A DNA stretch of 64,000 nucleotides from Trinickia acidisoli (GCF_017315725.1 NZ_JAFLRG010000002.1:992001-1056000); one strand, 5' to 3'. Counted from the stretch's first letter, positions 44,089 to 53,213 are shown. Made by a program: numbers and translations. The notes: a model not told the origin generated them from the letters alone.

Positions 44089-44150
44089 AACGTATCCGGC
44101 CGTGCCGACGCCTTTGCAGCAGACGGCGAATTCCGTGGCCCGTCAGCGAA
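44089..44150 (-). promoter_or_regulatory. Perfect PIP box and -10 of the hrpB1 operon
   Basis: On the minus strand TTCGC (44150-44146), 15 nt, TTCGC (44130-44126), then after 31 nt the -10 element TACGTT (44094-44089). This matches PIP-N30-32-YANNNT exactly. The hrpB1 start codon at 44000 follows 88 nt later. Confidence 0.88.
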
Positions 44151-44185
44151 CCCCGCATATCCCTTTCCGCGCTGCGCCGCCCGAT

Positions 44186-44209
44186 TTCGCCGGCCGACGC
44201 GCGGTTTCG
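44186..44209 (+). promoter_or_regulatory. hrpII box of the sctU operon
   Basis: TTCG (44186-44189), 16 nt, TTCG (44206-44209); as a PIP box TTCGC-N15-TTCGT. It is 78 nt before the sctU start. A YANNNT at 30-32 nt was not found, so the -10 is uncertain. It is divergent from, and 35 bp apart from, the hrpB1 PIP box. Confidence 0.65.
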
Positions 44210-44287
44210 TCGCTCGGGATGCGGCGCAAGCGCACGCCGGGCGAGACTCGCGGCCAATCCCACTCAACGCATGCGGAGCGTCAGCCG

Positions 44288-45403
44288 ATGTCCGACGAGA
44301 AAACCGAAGAGCCGACAGACAAGAAGCTCCGGGACGCCCGCCGCGACGGCGAGACGGTCAAGAGCCCGGATCTTTCGTTTTCGCTGCTGCTGATCGCCGC
44401 ATCGCTTGGTCTGTCGTTCGCGGGACCGGCAATGGGCGAGCATCTGCGTGCCTTGCTCGGCGTCGCGCTCGACATGCAAGCCTCGGGCGGAACGGATACC
44501 GATCTGCGCCGGGCAATGGGGCGCATCGGCGTACAAGCACTGCTTCTGTCGATACCGGTGTTCGTTGCAGTGGTGGCGAGCATCGTGTCGGTCGCCTCGC
44601 AAATCGGCCTTGCCATCTCGTTCAAACCGCTCGAGCCGAAATTCAATGCGATCAATCCGGCCTCGGGTTTGAAGCGAATGTTTTCGCTTCGCTCGTTCAT
44701 CGACCTCGCGAAGATGCTCGTCAAAGCCGCTGTGCTCGCCGCGGCTCTGTACAAGACGATGATCGGGCTCGTGCCGCTGATCGTCGGCGTTGCTTATGAA
44801 CCCGTGCTCGATCTCATCGAGATTTCGTGGTCGACGCTATGCCGACTCTTCGCAGTGGGCGGCGTGCTGTACCTCGTGCTCGGCGTCGCCGATTACGGCA
44901 TTCAGAAGTGGCTCTTCATTCGCGATCACCGTATGAGCAAGGAAGACGTCAAGCGCGAGCACAAGGATTCCGAAGGCGATCCGCATTTGAAGGGCAAGCG
45001 CAAGCAGGTCGCTAAAGAAATCGTCGAAGGCAATCCCGACAAAGCCGTGGCCAGTGCGCAGGCCGTCATCGTGAACCCTACGCACTATGCCGTCGCCGTG
45101 CGCTACATGCCTTCGGAATATGACCTGCCGCGAATCGTCGCGAAGGGCGTCGATGCCGATGCGCTGGAAATCCGGCGCATGGCGGAGCGCCACGGCGTGC
45201 CGATCGTCGGCAATCCGCCGCTCGCACGCGCGCTCTATCTCGTGCCGGCGGGCGATGCGATTCCCGAAGCGTGCTTCAAGGCCGTCGCGGCGGTGCTCGC
45301 GTGGGTCGAAGACATGGCAGCCGCGCGGCGCGGCGAGACACCTCATCCGTCGACCGGCGCAGCGGGTGTGCAAGCTCAACCTCACCAAGGCTTACCGTCA
45401 TGA
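44288..45403 (+). CDS. sctU: T3SS autoprotease/switch protein SctU (HrcU)
   Basis: A 371-residue FlhB/YscU family protein. Start MSDEKTEEPTDKKLRDARRD is the family's N-terminus; an earlier in-frame ATG is not supported. Four membrane segments precede a cytoplasmic domain with the autocleavage motif NPTH in VIVNPTHYAVAVRY. Cleavage switches substrate from rod/needle to later substrates. Overlaps sctV (ATGA). Confidence 0.95.
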   Translation: MSDEKTEEPTDKKLRDARRDGETVKSPDLSFSLLLIAASLGLSFAGPAMGEHLRALLGVALDMQASGGTDTDLRRAMGRIGVQALLLSIPVFVAVVASIVSVASQIGLAISFKPLEPKFNAINPASGLKRMFSLRSFIDLAKMLVKAAVLAAALYKTMIGLVPLIVGVAYEPVLDLIEISWSTLCRLFAVGGVLYLVLGVADYGIQKWLFIRDHRMSKEDVKREHKDSEGDPHLKGKRKQVAKEIVEGNPDKAVASAQAVIVNPTHYAVAVRYMPSEYDLPRIVAKGVDADALEIRRMAERHGVPIVGNPPLARALYLVPAGDAIPEACFKAVAAVLAWVEDMAAARRGETPHPSTGAAGVQAQPHQGLPS

Positions 45404-47460
45404 CCAAAAACGCCACCTTGTCGAGCGTGTCGCAATACAGCGGGGAGGTCGGCATCGCCGGCGTCATCGTCGCCGTCGTTGCGTTGATGATCCTGCCGTT
45501 GCCGACGTTCCTCATCGACACACTGCTCGGCCTGAACATCACGACGAGCATCGTCCTACTGATGGTGACGATGTACATACCGAAAGCCACGTCGCTCTCG
45601 GCCTTCCCTTCGATGCTGTTGTTCACGACGCTGTTCCGGCTCTCGCTGAACATCGCTTCGACGAAGTCGATTCTGCTGCATGCGGAAGCCGGTCATATCA
45701 TCGAGAGCTTCGGCGAGCTCGTCGTCGGCGGCAATCTCGTGGTCGGCCTCGTGGTCTTCCTCATCATCACCACGGTGCAGTTCATCGTGATTGCCAAAGG
45801 CTCGGAGCGGGTAGCCGAAGTCGGTGCGCGCTTCACGCTCGACGGTATGCCGGGCAAGCAAATGAGCATCGATGCCGACGTGCGCGCCGGCAACCTGACC
45901 GCCGAGCAAGCGCAAAAGCGCCGTGCGCTGCTCGCGATCGAAAGCCAACTCCATGGCGGCATGGATGGCGCGATGAAGTTCGTCAAAGGCGATGCGATCG
46001 CGGGCCTCGTCATCACGATGGTCAACATCCTCGCCGGCATCGTCATCGGCGTCAGCTATCACGGCATGTCGGCCGGCGAAGCGGCGAATCGCTTTTCCGT
46101 GCTGTCGATCGGCGATGCGATGGTTTCGCAGATTCCGTCGCTGCTCATTTCAGTGGCCGCCGGCGTGTTGATTACGCGCGTCGCCGACGAAGACAGCAAG
46201 CCGCGCTCGCTCGGCACGGAAATCCTCGAACAGCTTTCGGGCAACTCGCGCGCGCTCTTCGGCTCCGCTGCGCTGCTGTGCGGCTTCGCGCTCGTGCCTG
46301 GCTTTCCGTCGACGCTGTTCGTCGTGCTCGCGGGCGCGCTGACGACCGGCGCCTTCGCACTGCGGCGCAAGCAACGCAAGGCCAACGAGCCGGCGGGTCC
46401 TGAACTGCCGGCACTGACGCGCGAAGGTTCGAAGGAAAGCGCGCCGACGATCTCCTCGAAGCCGCCTGCGTTCGCCGTTCCGCTGGCCATTCGATTCTCG
46501 CCTCAACTCGCAGCGCTGATCGATGCGGCCAAACTCGATGAAGCCTTCGAACGGGGCCGCCGCGCACTGACCGCCGATCTCGGCCTGCCGTTTCCGCGCA
46601 CGGCTTTATGGGTGGCCGACGAGTTGAAGGACCACAGCTATCAACTACTCGTGCAGGATGTGCCATCGATTCCGGTCGATGTTCCGCCTGGCCTTAGCGT
46701 ATTGCGCACCGTGCCCGACCCGCTACGCGAGCAATGCGAGGCGCGCAGCGACGTTGCTGGCCTCGACCATAGCTATTGGATCGAGACAGCGAAGGTGCCG
46801 GCCGATCTGAGCCGGGATGTCGTTAGCCGCGAAGCGTTGATTGCCGGTCATGCCGTCGCGCAACTCGGCTCGGAAGCGAAACTCTTCATCGGACTGCAAG
46901 AAACGCAATGGCTGCTCGAGCGCGCCGGGACCGAATACCCGGGGCTCGTGGCCGAAGTGCAGAAGGCGCTGCCGGCGCAGCGGATCGCCGAAGTGCTGCG
47001 CCGCATGCTCGAAGAGCGCGTGCCGATCCGCAATATGCGCGCGATTCTGGAAAGCCTAGTGATTTGGGGTCCTAAGGAAAAGGATCTGCTGATGGTGACC
47101 GAATACGTGCGCGGGGATCTCGGCCGCTTCATCGCACATCGGGCAACGGGCGGCTCGGGCCAGTTACCGGCGATCGTGCTCGACGCCGAAGTCGAGCAGA
47201 CGATACGCCAAGCGATCAAGCCGACACCTGCCGGCAACTTCCTCGCGCTCGAGCCGGCCACGGTCGACACGCTGCTCGGCAACCTGGAAGGTATCTGCGG
47301 CGCCGATCCCGTCAAACATCTAGCGGTGATCGCGGCAATGGACATCCGCCGCTACGTGCGCCGAATGATCGAGCAGCGCTTGCCGTGGCTGCCGGTCTAT
47401 TCGTTCCAAGAACTCGGATCGGATGCGCGCCTGATGCCGGTCGGCCGCCTCACATTCTGA
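45400..47460 (+). CDS. sctV: T3SS export gate protein SctV (HrcV)
   Basis: A 686-residue FlhA/InvA family protein. Start MTKNATLSSVSQ. About eight membrane helices (VALMILPLPTFLIDTLLGL; FTTLFRLSLNIASTKSILL) precede the cytoplasmic nonameric domain (for example LVAEVQKALPAQRIAEVLR and IPVRNMRAILESL-like text). Ends RLMPVGRLTF. Chaperone-effector complexes dock on this cytoplasmic ring. Confidence 0.96.
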   Translation: MTKNATLSSVSQYSGEVGIAGVIVAVVALMILPLPTFLIDTLLGLNITTSIVLLMVTMYIPKATSLSAFPSMLLFTTLFRLSLNIASTKSILLHAEAGHIIESFGELVVGGNLVVGLVVFLIITTVQFIVIAKGSERVAEVGARFTLDGMPGKQMSIDADVRAGNLTAEQAQKRRALLAIESQLHGGMDGAMKFVKGDAIAGLVITMVNILAGIVIGVSYHGMSAGEAANRFSVLSIGDAMVSQIPSLLISVAAGVLITRVADEDSKPRSLGTEILEQLSGNSRALFGSAALLCGFALVPGFPSTLFVVLAGALTTGAFALRRKQRKANEPAGPELPALTREGSKESAPTISSKPPAFAVPLAIRFSPQLAALIDAAKLDEAFERGRRALTADLGLPFPRTALWVADELKDHSYQLLVQDVPSIPVDVPPGLSVLRTVPDPLREQCEARSDVAGLDHSYWIETAKVPADLSRDVVSREALIAGHAVAQLGSEAKLFIGLQETQWLLERAGTEYPGLVAEVQKALPAQRIAEVLRRMLEERVPIRNMRAILESLVIWGPKEKDLLMVTEYVRGDLGRFIAHRATGGSGQLPAIVLDAEVEQTIRQAIKPTPAGNFLALEPATVDTLLGNLEGICGADPVKHLAVIAAMDIRRYVRRMIEQRLPWLPVYSFQELGSDARLMPVGRLTF

Positions 47461-47476
47461 AAGCGAGGCAACCGCT

Positions 47477-48202
47477 ATGACCGATCGCGTGCGCAATCCG
47501 CAAGACATTCGCATCGTGCCCAACGGCGCGACGACCAGTGGTGCATCGCCGTCGCAGTCATCGTCCGCCAACGCGACCGCCGTGCAGATCTTCCGGCTGC
47601 TGGCAAGTCAGGCGCAGGCCGGCCCCCTATCGATGCCGACGATCTCTGCCGATGCGCCATCAGCGGAAGCATCCGACGTTCAAGGATCGAATGCGACGGG
47701 CGAGGCATGTGCGGCTACGGCACCAGCACAATCGCGTGAACCGCAGCAAGCGCCCACCGCCGCGCATGAGGCACACGAAGCGACGAAGCGCGATCCGTCG
47801 CCCGGCACCGAGCCCACGGGCTTACGCAACACCGCTCACCGCGCGACACCCAAACCCGAGCAACCCGAGCACGACGCTGCGCTCGGCAAACAGATCGTGC
47901 AGGTCTGTGCAATGGCCGCGCATGGCGAGCTGTTCACACGCGAGCTAACCGATCGCATTGCGCGTTTTTGCTCGATGTCGGGTACGTCGGACGGCACATC
48001 GTGGGCCGTGACGCTGCCGATGAACCCGGCCGTGCTGCCCGACACGCTGTTGCATCTGCAACTTTCGCCGTCGTCCATCGCAATTCGCTTCGAAACGTCG
48101 AATCCGCGCGCGACGCAATTAATCTCAGACAACGCCGACGCTTTGCGCAAACGACTGACCGATGCCCTGGGCCGCCAGATCGATGTCGAAGTCGACGCAT
48201 GA
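47477..48202 (+). CDS. sctP: T3SS needle/pilus-length or switch protein SctP (HpaP/HpaC-like)
   Basis: A 241-residue protein with a Ser/Ala/Pro-rich N-terminal 130 residues and a conserved C-terminal T3S4-like domain (WAVTLPMNPAVLPDTLLHLQ, then IRFETSNPRATQLI). Position between sctV and sctQ equals HpaP/HpaC, which controls the HrpB2-to-translocon substrate switch through SctU. Assignment by position and domain shape. Confidence 0.82.
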   Translation: MTDRVRNPQDIRIVPNGATTSGASPSQSSSANATAVQIFRLLASQAQAGPLSMPTISADAPSAEASDVQGSNATGEACAATAPAQSREPQQAPTAAHEAHEATKRDPSPGTEPTGLRNTAHRATPKPEQPEHDAALGKQIVQVCAMAAHGELFTRELTDRIARFCSMSGTSDGTSWAVTLPMNPAVLPDTLLHLQLSPSSIAIRFETSNPRATQLISDNADALRKRLTDALGRQIDVEVDA

Positions 48203-48248
48203 CGGGTGCCGCACCGCGCATCCCTGCCACGAGGAGAGCACGCAGACC

Positions 48249-49316
48249 ATGAACCCAGCCCTGTCGACTTCGCTCGAAGGCAAGCTGCCAGGCTATACGA
48301 GCGCGCTCGCTCTACTCACGCGTTCGCTGGCGCTTCGTCACTCGACGCATCCGGCTGCGAGCCAGCGCCTTCGACTGCGCGGTATCGAAACGAGCACGTT
48401 CGAACAGCCGATGACGCTGACGCTCGACAGCACGCACGGCCCGCTATCGATCGTTGCCGATGCCGCCGAACATTCTGCACTCCTAAGCATTGCGCTGGAT
48501 AGCGAACCCAAGCGCGCGAGCGCGCTTGCCAACATGTGGCTCGCCGATTGGCTCGCCCGTCTCGATACCGGCGACGGTGCCGTACCGTCCGTCAAAGCGA
48601 TCGCATTCGGTTCGCATGCGACCGACGTGCATGGGCTTCAGCTCACGATCGATGCGAACGGCGCCGCAATGAAATGCGCCGTCGTCGGCCTGCCCGCCGC
48701 GCTCGCGGCCGATTACGAACGCGCGTGGACACGCGCGAGCGTCCCGGCCCCGCTCGATACCGTCGACGACCTCGTCTTACCGGCCGCGATCCGCCTGCGC
48801 AGCCGCATGTGTTCGCCGTCGACGCTCGCCTCGCTGCGCCGTCACGACGTGCTGCTCGGCTGGCAGCCCAGCCTGCCGTACACGCAAGGCAGCCCGATCG
48901 AACGAGCGTCGCTGCGTCTGGGCGCCCCGCGCGGCCGCCAACTATGCGCCGGCGTGCGCATCGACACGCATACCGTTACTCTGGAGACCCCCGTGACCCT
49001 TGCCACCGCCGCCCAACCCGACGACTTCGACCCGCTTGCCGGCGCATCGAGCGACCCGTCAGCCGACCCGATCGTTCCCGTCGGCGCGATCGAGCTGCCG
49101 GTGCACATCGAACTGCTCAGCGTGAATTTGAGCGTCGCTCAAATCGGCTCGCTGCAACCCGGCTACGTGCTCGATCTTCCGCTTCCACTCGCCGATGCGA
49201 CCATTCGCCTAGTCTCGTACGGCCAGACACTCGCATTCGGCAAGCTCGTCGCGGTCGGCGAAAACTTAGGAGTACAGATCAACCGCATGGCGGCCAGCGA
49301 TGAACGGCAATCTTGA
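48249..49316 (+). CDS. sctQ: T3SS cytoplasmic sorting-platform protein SctQ (HrcQ)
   Basis: A 355-residue FliN/YscQ-like protein. The C-terminal SpoA domain reads PVHIELLSVNLSVAQIGSLQ and GYVLDLPLPLADATIRLV. Start MNPALSTSLEGKLPGYTS follows a GAGGAGA ribosome-binding site. Overlaps sctR by 17 nt. Single gene, not split into QA/QB as in Pseudomonas. Confidence 0.92.
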   Translation: MNPALSTSLEGKLPGYTSALALLTRSLALRHSTHPAASQRLRLRGIETSTFEQPMTLTLDSTHGPLSIVADAAEHSALLSIALDSEPKRASALANMWLADWLARLDTGDGAVPSVKAIAFGSHATDVHGLQLTIDANGAAMKCAVVGLPAALAADYERAWTRASVPAPLDTVDDLVLPAAIRLRSRMCSPSTLASLRRHDVLLGWQPSLPYTQGSPIERASLRLGAPRGRQLCAGVRIDTHTVTLETPVTLATAAQPDDFDPLAGASSDPSADPIVPVGAIELPVHIELLSVNLSVAQIGSLQPGYVLDLPLPLADATIRLVSYGQTLAFGKLVAVGENLGVQINRMAASDERQS

Positions 49317-49947
49317 CATCGCCTCGCTGCTCATCGCGCTCTTAGCGTTCGGCCTGCTGCCGTTCGCGGCGATGGTCGTCACCTCCTACACGAAGATCGT
49401 CGTCGTGCTCGGCTTGCTGCGCAACGCACTCGGCGTTCAGCAAGTGCCGCCGAGCACCGTGCTCAACGGTATCGCGATGATCGTGACCTGCTTCATCATG
49501 GCCCCCGTCGGCATGGAAGCCGTGCATCGCGCGCAGCTCTCTAGCGAGCAAACGGCAACGAGCCAAGTGATGCCGATCTTCGACGCCGCACGCGAACCGT
49601 TCCGGCAATTCCTGCTCAAGCATACGGACGAGCGCGAGAAGGCCTTCTTCATGCGCTCGGCGCAGCAGATCTGGCCCGCGGACAAGGCCGCGAGCCTCAA
49701 GCCCGACGACCTCGTCGTCCTCGCACCCGCGTTCACGCTGACCGAGCTGACGTCCGCTTTCAAGATCGGCTTCCTGCTCTATCTCGCGTTCGTCGTCATC
49801 GATCTGATCGTCGCCAATTTGCTGATGGCGCTCGGGCTCTCGCAAGTGACACCGACCAACGTCGCCATTCCGTTCAAGCTGCTGCTGTTCGTGTCGATGG
49901 ATGGCTGGTCGACGCTGATTCACGGCCTCATCTCGACTTATAAGTGA
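49300..49947 (+). CDS. sctR: T3SS export gate protein SctR (HrcR)
   Basis: A 215-residue FliP family membrane protein (LPFAAMVVTSYTKIVVVLGL, QVPPSTVLNGIAM and the end FVSMDGWSTLIHGLISTY). Four hydrophobic segments. Forms the export gate with SctS and SctT. Overlaps the sctQ end and precedes sctS by 11 bp. Confidence 0.96.
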   Translation: MNGNLDIASLLIALLAFGLLPFAAMVVTSYTKIVVVLGLLRNALGVQQVPPSTVLNGIAMIVTCFIMAPVGMEAVHRAQLSSEQTATSQVMPIFDAAREPFRQFLLKHTDEREKAFFMRSAQQIWPADKAASLKPDDLVVLAPAFTLTELTSAFKIGFLLYLAFVVIDLIVANLLMALGLSQVTPTNVAIPFKLLLFVSMDGWSTLIHGLISTYK

Positions 49948-49958
49948 AGGAGTGAAGC

Positions 49959-50219
49959 ATGGACGCCGATGCGATCACCCGTCTGACGACGGATGCGCTC
50001 ACCCTCTGTCTGCTGGTCTCACTGCCGGCCGTGGGCGTAGCCGCGGTGGCGGGGCTCGCCATTGCATTCCTGCAAGCCGTGACATCGCTGCAGGACTCGA
50101 CGATCTCGCACGGTTTCAAGTTTCTGATCGTCACCGTCGTCATCATCATCGCCGCGCCGTGGGGCGCGTCGGCCGTCATGCACTTCGCGCAGTCGGTCAT
50201 GCGCAGCGTGTTCCCATGA
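49959..50219 (+). CDS. sctS: T3SS export gate protein SctS (HrcS)
   Basis: An 86-residue FliQ family protein with two membrane helices (LTLCLLVSLPAVGVAAVAGL and FLIVTVVIIIAAPWG). Start MDADAITRLTTDAL. The stop overlaps the next gene's ATG. Confidence 0.95.
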   Translation: MDADAITRLTTDALTLCLLVSLPAVGVAAVAGLAIAFLQAVTSLQDSTISHGFKFLIVTVVIIIAAPWGASAVMHFAQSVMRSVFP

Positions 50220-50980
50220 GCATTCATATTCGCAGCATCGGCCCGAGCACCGTGCCCGTCGACGACGGCGCACCGTCTCTGGACACGCAAGGATCGCTTG
50301 GCGTTCAAGGCCATCATCATCACCATCCGGTTCACCAAGCGCAGAAGAACGCCAATCGTTCACGCATGAAGCGCCGACGCGGCGCCGATTCGCAAGACGG
50401 CATCGACGAATCGGGCGCCAGCGAAGAGTTGATGATGATGCTCACCGAGCATCTGCAGAAGCAAACCGAGTTCGCGATGCGCGTCGCCGAGCGTCATCCC
50501 GGCGAACGCGGCGGGTCGAGCGGCGACAGTCGCGACGGCAGCGATGACGGCGATAGCGCCGCGTCTCGCCCGTCGAAGCGCCTCTCGTCCGGCAAACGGT
50601 TCTTACGCGGCACGGACGGGGCCGATCATGCGGCCGAGGCCCATGAAGCCGCCGAATCGGCGCTGCTCAGCGCACGTGAAGCGCAAGCCGAGGCCCAAGC
50701 GCAGACGAGTTCGACGTATTTGGTGCTGGCCGCGATGCGCGCCTTCCTCGCGCTGCCCAGTGCCGCGGCGCAGGCTGCCGGCACGCTCGCCTCGGTGCGG
50801 GAACGGCTCGTCGAAGCGGTCGAAACGCCGACCAAACGCGCCACGGCGCAGCAACAGTCGATCAATTTGCTACTGCCGTTGATGCTGCTGAACCTGGAAC
50901 GCTCACGCACGGATACCGAGCGTGCGCTCGCGGTCGCCAAGCTCAGTTCGCTGCTCGAGCGCCGCCGCTCTTACATTTGA
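50216..50980 (+). CDS. T3SS accessory protein, HrpV position
   Basis: A 254-residue protein starting at the ATGA overlap with sctS. The N-terminal 130 residues are polar and charged with a run of five His. The C-terminal half is helical (AMRAFLALPSAAAQAAGTL, then LLPLMLLNLERSRTDTERAL). In Ralstonia the gene here is hrpV, and I assign it only by position. Not recognisable as a chaperone or structural ring protein by motif. Confidence 0.6.
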   Translation: MSIHIRSIGPSTVPVDDGAPSLDTQGSLGVQGHHHHHPVHQAQKNANRSRMKRRRGADSQDGIDESGASEELMMMLTEHLQKQTEFAMRVAERHPGERGGSSGDSRDGSDDGDSAASRPSKRLSSGKRFLRGTDGADHAAEAHEAAESALLSAREAQAEAQAQTSSTYLVLAAMRAFLALPSAAAQAAGTLASVRERLVEAVETPTKRATAQQQSINLLLPLMLLNLERSRTDTERALAVAKLSSLLERRRSYI

Positions 50981-51033
50981 ACGCATATGCGAGACGTTGA
51001 ACGCAACGCAAGCAATGCACAAGGAGTTCGCTC

Positions 51034-52041
51034 ATGACCAAGGAAATTCGTCTGCTCACGGGCCGCCACGCGGGTGCCCGAATAAAGTTCAATCCAACAC
51101 TGATGCGCATCGGCAACGATCGCGAAGCGGAAATCCAGATCAGCGACTGGGATCAGCCCACGATGCAATTGAGCCAACACGACGACGGAAGCCTCACGAT
51201 CGCGCGTGCCTCTGATAGCGGCGAGCCCATTGCGCTCGTCGACTTCAAGCCACATCGATTCGGCAATGTCGTGCTCTGCGCCGGCGATGCCGACGGGCAA
51301 TGGCCAACCGACATCGCGCTGCTCGAAACGCTGCTGGCGCCCGCTCCCACGCCGGAGCCGGAAAGCATCGTCGTGGATGAAGCATTGCCGGCAACACCGT
51401 TCGTGCGCCCGAAGAACCGCCGCAACCTGCATGCGGTAGGCGTCGCAGGCGTCGCTTTGCTTGCAATCGGAGGCGCGGGCATTGCGCTACCGGCCGTGTT
51501 GCACCCGCGCATGAGCGGCGCGCAACACGGCGCGGCGCCCCAGCCGAGCGTCGATCAGCTTCAGCGGGCGCTGGACCGACTGCATCAAGCCGACGTCGCC
51601 GTCACGCCGCAAGGTGGGCGCTTCATCGTCGTCGGCGTGGTGCCCGATAGCACGAGCGAGACGCTCGTACGCACGACGCTCGAGACGATCGCGCCGGACA
51701 GGATCGTCTGGCGGATCGGCTGTATCGATCAGATTGCGCGGGACTTGCAAGAATCGCTGCACGACCCCGCTTTGCAGGTGCACTACCTCGGCCACCGTGA
51801 ATTCGGCGTATCGGGGGTGGCGAAAGATACGCATGCCGTGCAGACGACACTTGCGCAAATGAGTGCCGATCTAGCGCCGATGGTTATACGCGTGGCCCAG
51901 CAGGTCACACCCGACGACCGGATGGCGATGCCGACATCGGTAGCGTCGCTGCTTGCCGTCGACGATTTGCAGTACGTCGAAGCAGACGACGGCACGAAGC
52001 AATTCATCGATTCACGCGCAGCCGCGCACCCACTGAACTGA
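51034..52041 (+). CDS. sctD: T3SS inner-membrane ring protein SctD (HrpW-type)
   Basis: A 335-residue protein with a cytoplasmic FHA-like domain (IRLLTGRHAGARIKF, RIGNDREAEIQISDW, QHDDGSLTI), one membrane helix (GVAGVALLAIGGAGIALP at about 135-155) and a periplasmic part with a BON-like module (GGRFIVVGVVPDSTSETLVR). This is the layout of SctD, which pairs with SctJ. Not the harpin HrpW of other genera. Confidence 0.85.
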   Translation: MTKEIRLLTGRHAGARIKFNPTLMRIGNDREAEIQISDWDQPTMQLSQHDDGSLTIARASDSGEPIALVDFKPHRFGNVVLCAGDADGQWPTDIALLETLLAPAPTPEPESIVVDEALPATPFVRPKNRRNLHAVGVAGVALLAIGGAGIALPAVLHPRMSGAQHGAAPQPSVDQLQRALDRLHQADVAVTPQGGRFIVVGVVPDSTSETLVRTTLETIAPDRIVWRIGCIDQIARDLQESLHDPALQVHYLGHREFGVSGVAKDTHAVQTTLAQMSADLAPMVIRVAQQVTPDDRMAMPTSVASLLAVDDLQYVEADDGTKQFIDSRAAAHPLN

Positions 52042-52049
52042 GGACGATC

Positions 52050-52307
52050 ATGTATGACGCCGTGACCCCCGAAATGATCGACACGATCGACAGCGTGAAG
52101 ACGCTGACCGAACAGCCCACGCCACAGCGCGGCAAGCTCGGCGATGCGGCCCTCGGGCTCGAACGCCTCGCGACCGACATCGCATCGCAAGCGGTCAAGC
52201 TCGCCGACCCGATGTTGCGCCAGTCGGCTACGACCGTGGCCGACGGCTTGAATGCCGCCGCGCAGTTGTGCCGAACCGCGATCGAATCGCCGCCGCAAAC
52301 GGTTTAG
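52050..52307 (+). CDS. Small helical T3SS accessory protein
   Basis: An 85-residue predicted helical protein (MYDAVTPEMIDTIDSVKTL, later LERLATDIASQAVKLADP). It lies 8 bp after sctD and just before the pilin gene, the place of hrpX in Ralstonia. Could be a pilin co-chaperone or basal-body accessory. No motif decides this. Confidence 0.6.
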   Translation: MYDAVTPEMIDTIDSVKTLTEQPTPQRGKLGDAALGLERLATDIASQAVKLADPMLRQSATTVADGLNAAAQLCRTAIESPPQTV

Positions 52308-52436
52308 TCAGCAGCAAATCGCATTAGTCAGTCGTTCCCGTACGAAAGTACGAAATCGTCGTACCCGTGTCCGTTAGGCCATGGCAATTTTTCCGCCCGA
52401 TCGTGGGCTTCAATCCAATCATTAGGAGTACTAAAA
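52308..52436 (+). promoter_or_regulatory. Upstream region of first pilin gene
   Basis: A 129-bp gap. TTAGGAGTACTAA at 52422-52434 carries the AGGAG ribosome-binding site and is a short inverted repeat (TTAG-N5-CTAA). No hrpII box seen. Weak similarity to the region before the second pilin gene begins near CCGTGTCC. Confidence 0.45.
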
Positions 52437-52643
52437 ATGGCTGTCAATACCTCTGCTCTGTCGTCCGGCGCAACCGTTGGCTCGAACGCTTCGACGATCG
52501 CTGAAATGTCGGCCAGCACGGCCAGCTCGATTGCCCTGCAAGACGCATCGACGCAAATGGAAAACCAGCTCAACGACGACGCCGCCAAGGATCAGCTCGA
52601 AGAAGCCGGTCCGAAGAACGCGAAGAGCCTCACGCAAGGCTAA
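52437..52643 (+). CDS. Pilin/needle-like protein, copy 1 (HrpY-like)
   Basis: A 68-residue protein rich in Ser, Ala, Thr and Gln with an amphipathic C-terminal helix (DAAKDQLEEAGPKNAKS). No signal peptide. Position after sctD and the small helical gene equals hrpY, the Hrp pilus subunit of Ralstonia. It is 64/68 identical to the copy at 53446. A GC-rich hairpin follows the stop. Confidence 0.7.
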   Translation: MAVNTSALSSGATVGSNASTIAEMSASTASSIALQDASTQMENQLNDDAAKDQLEEAGPKNAKSLTQG

Positions 52644-52652
52644 GCGTCATTC

Positions 52653-52684
52653 GGGTGCGTCCTCGCGCCGCGCGGGGCGCACCC
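52653..52684 (+). terminator. Hairpin after pilin copy 1
   Basis: GGGTGCG (52653-52659) pairs with CGCACCC (52678-52684), enclosing a GC-rich inner stem. No run of T follows, so it may be an mRNA-stabilising or partial terminator hairpin that raises pilin mRNA relative to downstream genes. Confidence 0.5.
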
Positions 52685-52698
52685 TCTCGATAGGTCCT

Positions 52699-53154
52699 AT
52701 GAGCCTCGAACGCCGAAATGGGTTGATCCGCGAACTGTGCGATCTACGCGGGATCGGCGATGCCGATGGCGCCATCGAGCGCGGCGTCATCTGCATCGAC
52801 GATTTCGACATCGCCGTCGATTTCTACGAAGAAGATCCAGCCGCCATCTACGTCAATTTTCAGTTTGGAATCGTCTCGGGCGGGCGTACGCTGCGCGTTT
52901 TTCGGCTGCTGCTCGAAGCGAATTTGTCGGTCTATGCGCAGGACCAGGCACAGCTCGGCGTGGAAGCCGAAACCGGCGGCGTCGTGCTCGTCGTGCGTGG
53001 CGTGCTGGACGCGAATTCGAACGGCCAATGGCTCGTCGAGATGATCGAGCATTACGTCGAGCATGGCCGCTATTGGCGAGAAAACATTCTGCTGTCCGAT
53101 GACGAAATGTTTCGCCATCTAGCGGACGGCAATTATGTTTGGATTCGCGCGTGA
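52699..53154 (+). CDS. Class I T3SS chaperone, CesT/HpaB-like
   Basis: A 151-residue acidic protein (MSLERRNGLIRELCDLRG, IDDFDIAVDFYEEDPAAIYV, LFRLLLEANLSVYA-like text, C-terminal helix EMIEHYVEHGRYWRE). Size, the alpha-beta-alpha pattern and acidity are those of CesT-family effector chaperones such as HpaB. It lies between the pilin copies. Likely binds effectors and delivers them to SctN. Confidence 0.78.
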   Translation: MSLERRNGLIRELCDLRGIGDADGAIERGVICIDDFDIAVDFYEEDPAAIYVNFQFGIVSGGRTLRVFRLLLEANLSVYAQDQAQLGVEAETGGVVLVVRGVLDANSNGQWLVEMIEHYVEHGRYWRENILLSDDEMFRHLADGNYVWIRA

Positions 53155-53213
53155 GTCGTCACGGCGTAATCGGCACCAAGTATTCGACACACAGTAATGC
53201 GCCATATGAAGAG

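Larger units (their letters stand above)
52422..52684 (+). repeat. First copy of the ~263-bp pilin-gene duplication
   Basis: Comprises the ribosome-binding motif TTAGGAGTACT, the whole pilin gene and 41 bp after its stop including a hairpin. Repeated at 53431-53693 with small differences in the first third and exact identity over the terminal part. Divergence is concentrated in the first 20 codons. Confidence 0.88.

Noticed and set aside
44003..44287. A plus-strand gene in the hrpB1-sctU gap
   Set aside because: An open frame exists but is Arg/Ala-rich without ribosome-binding site, and the gap contains both Hrp promoters.
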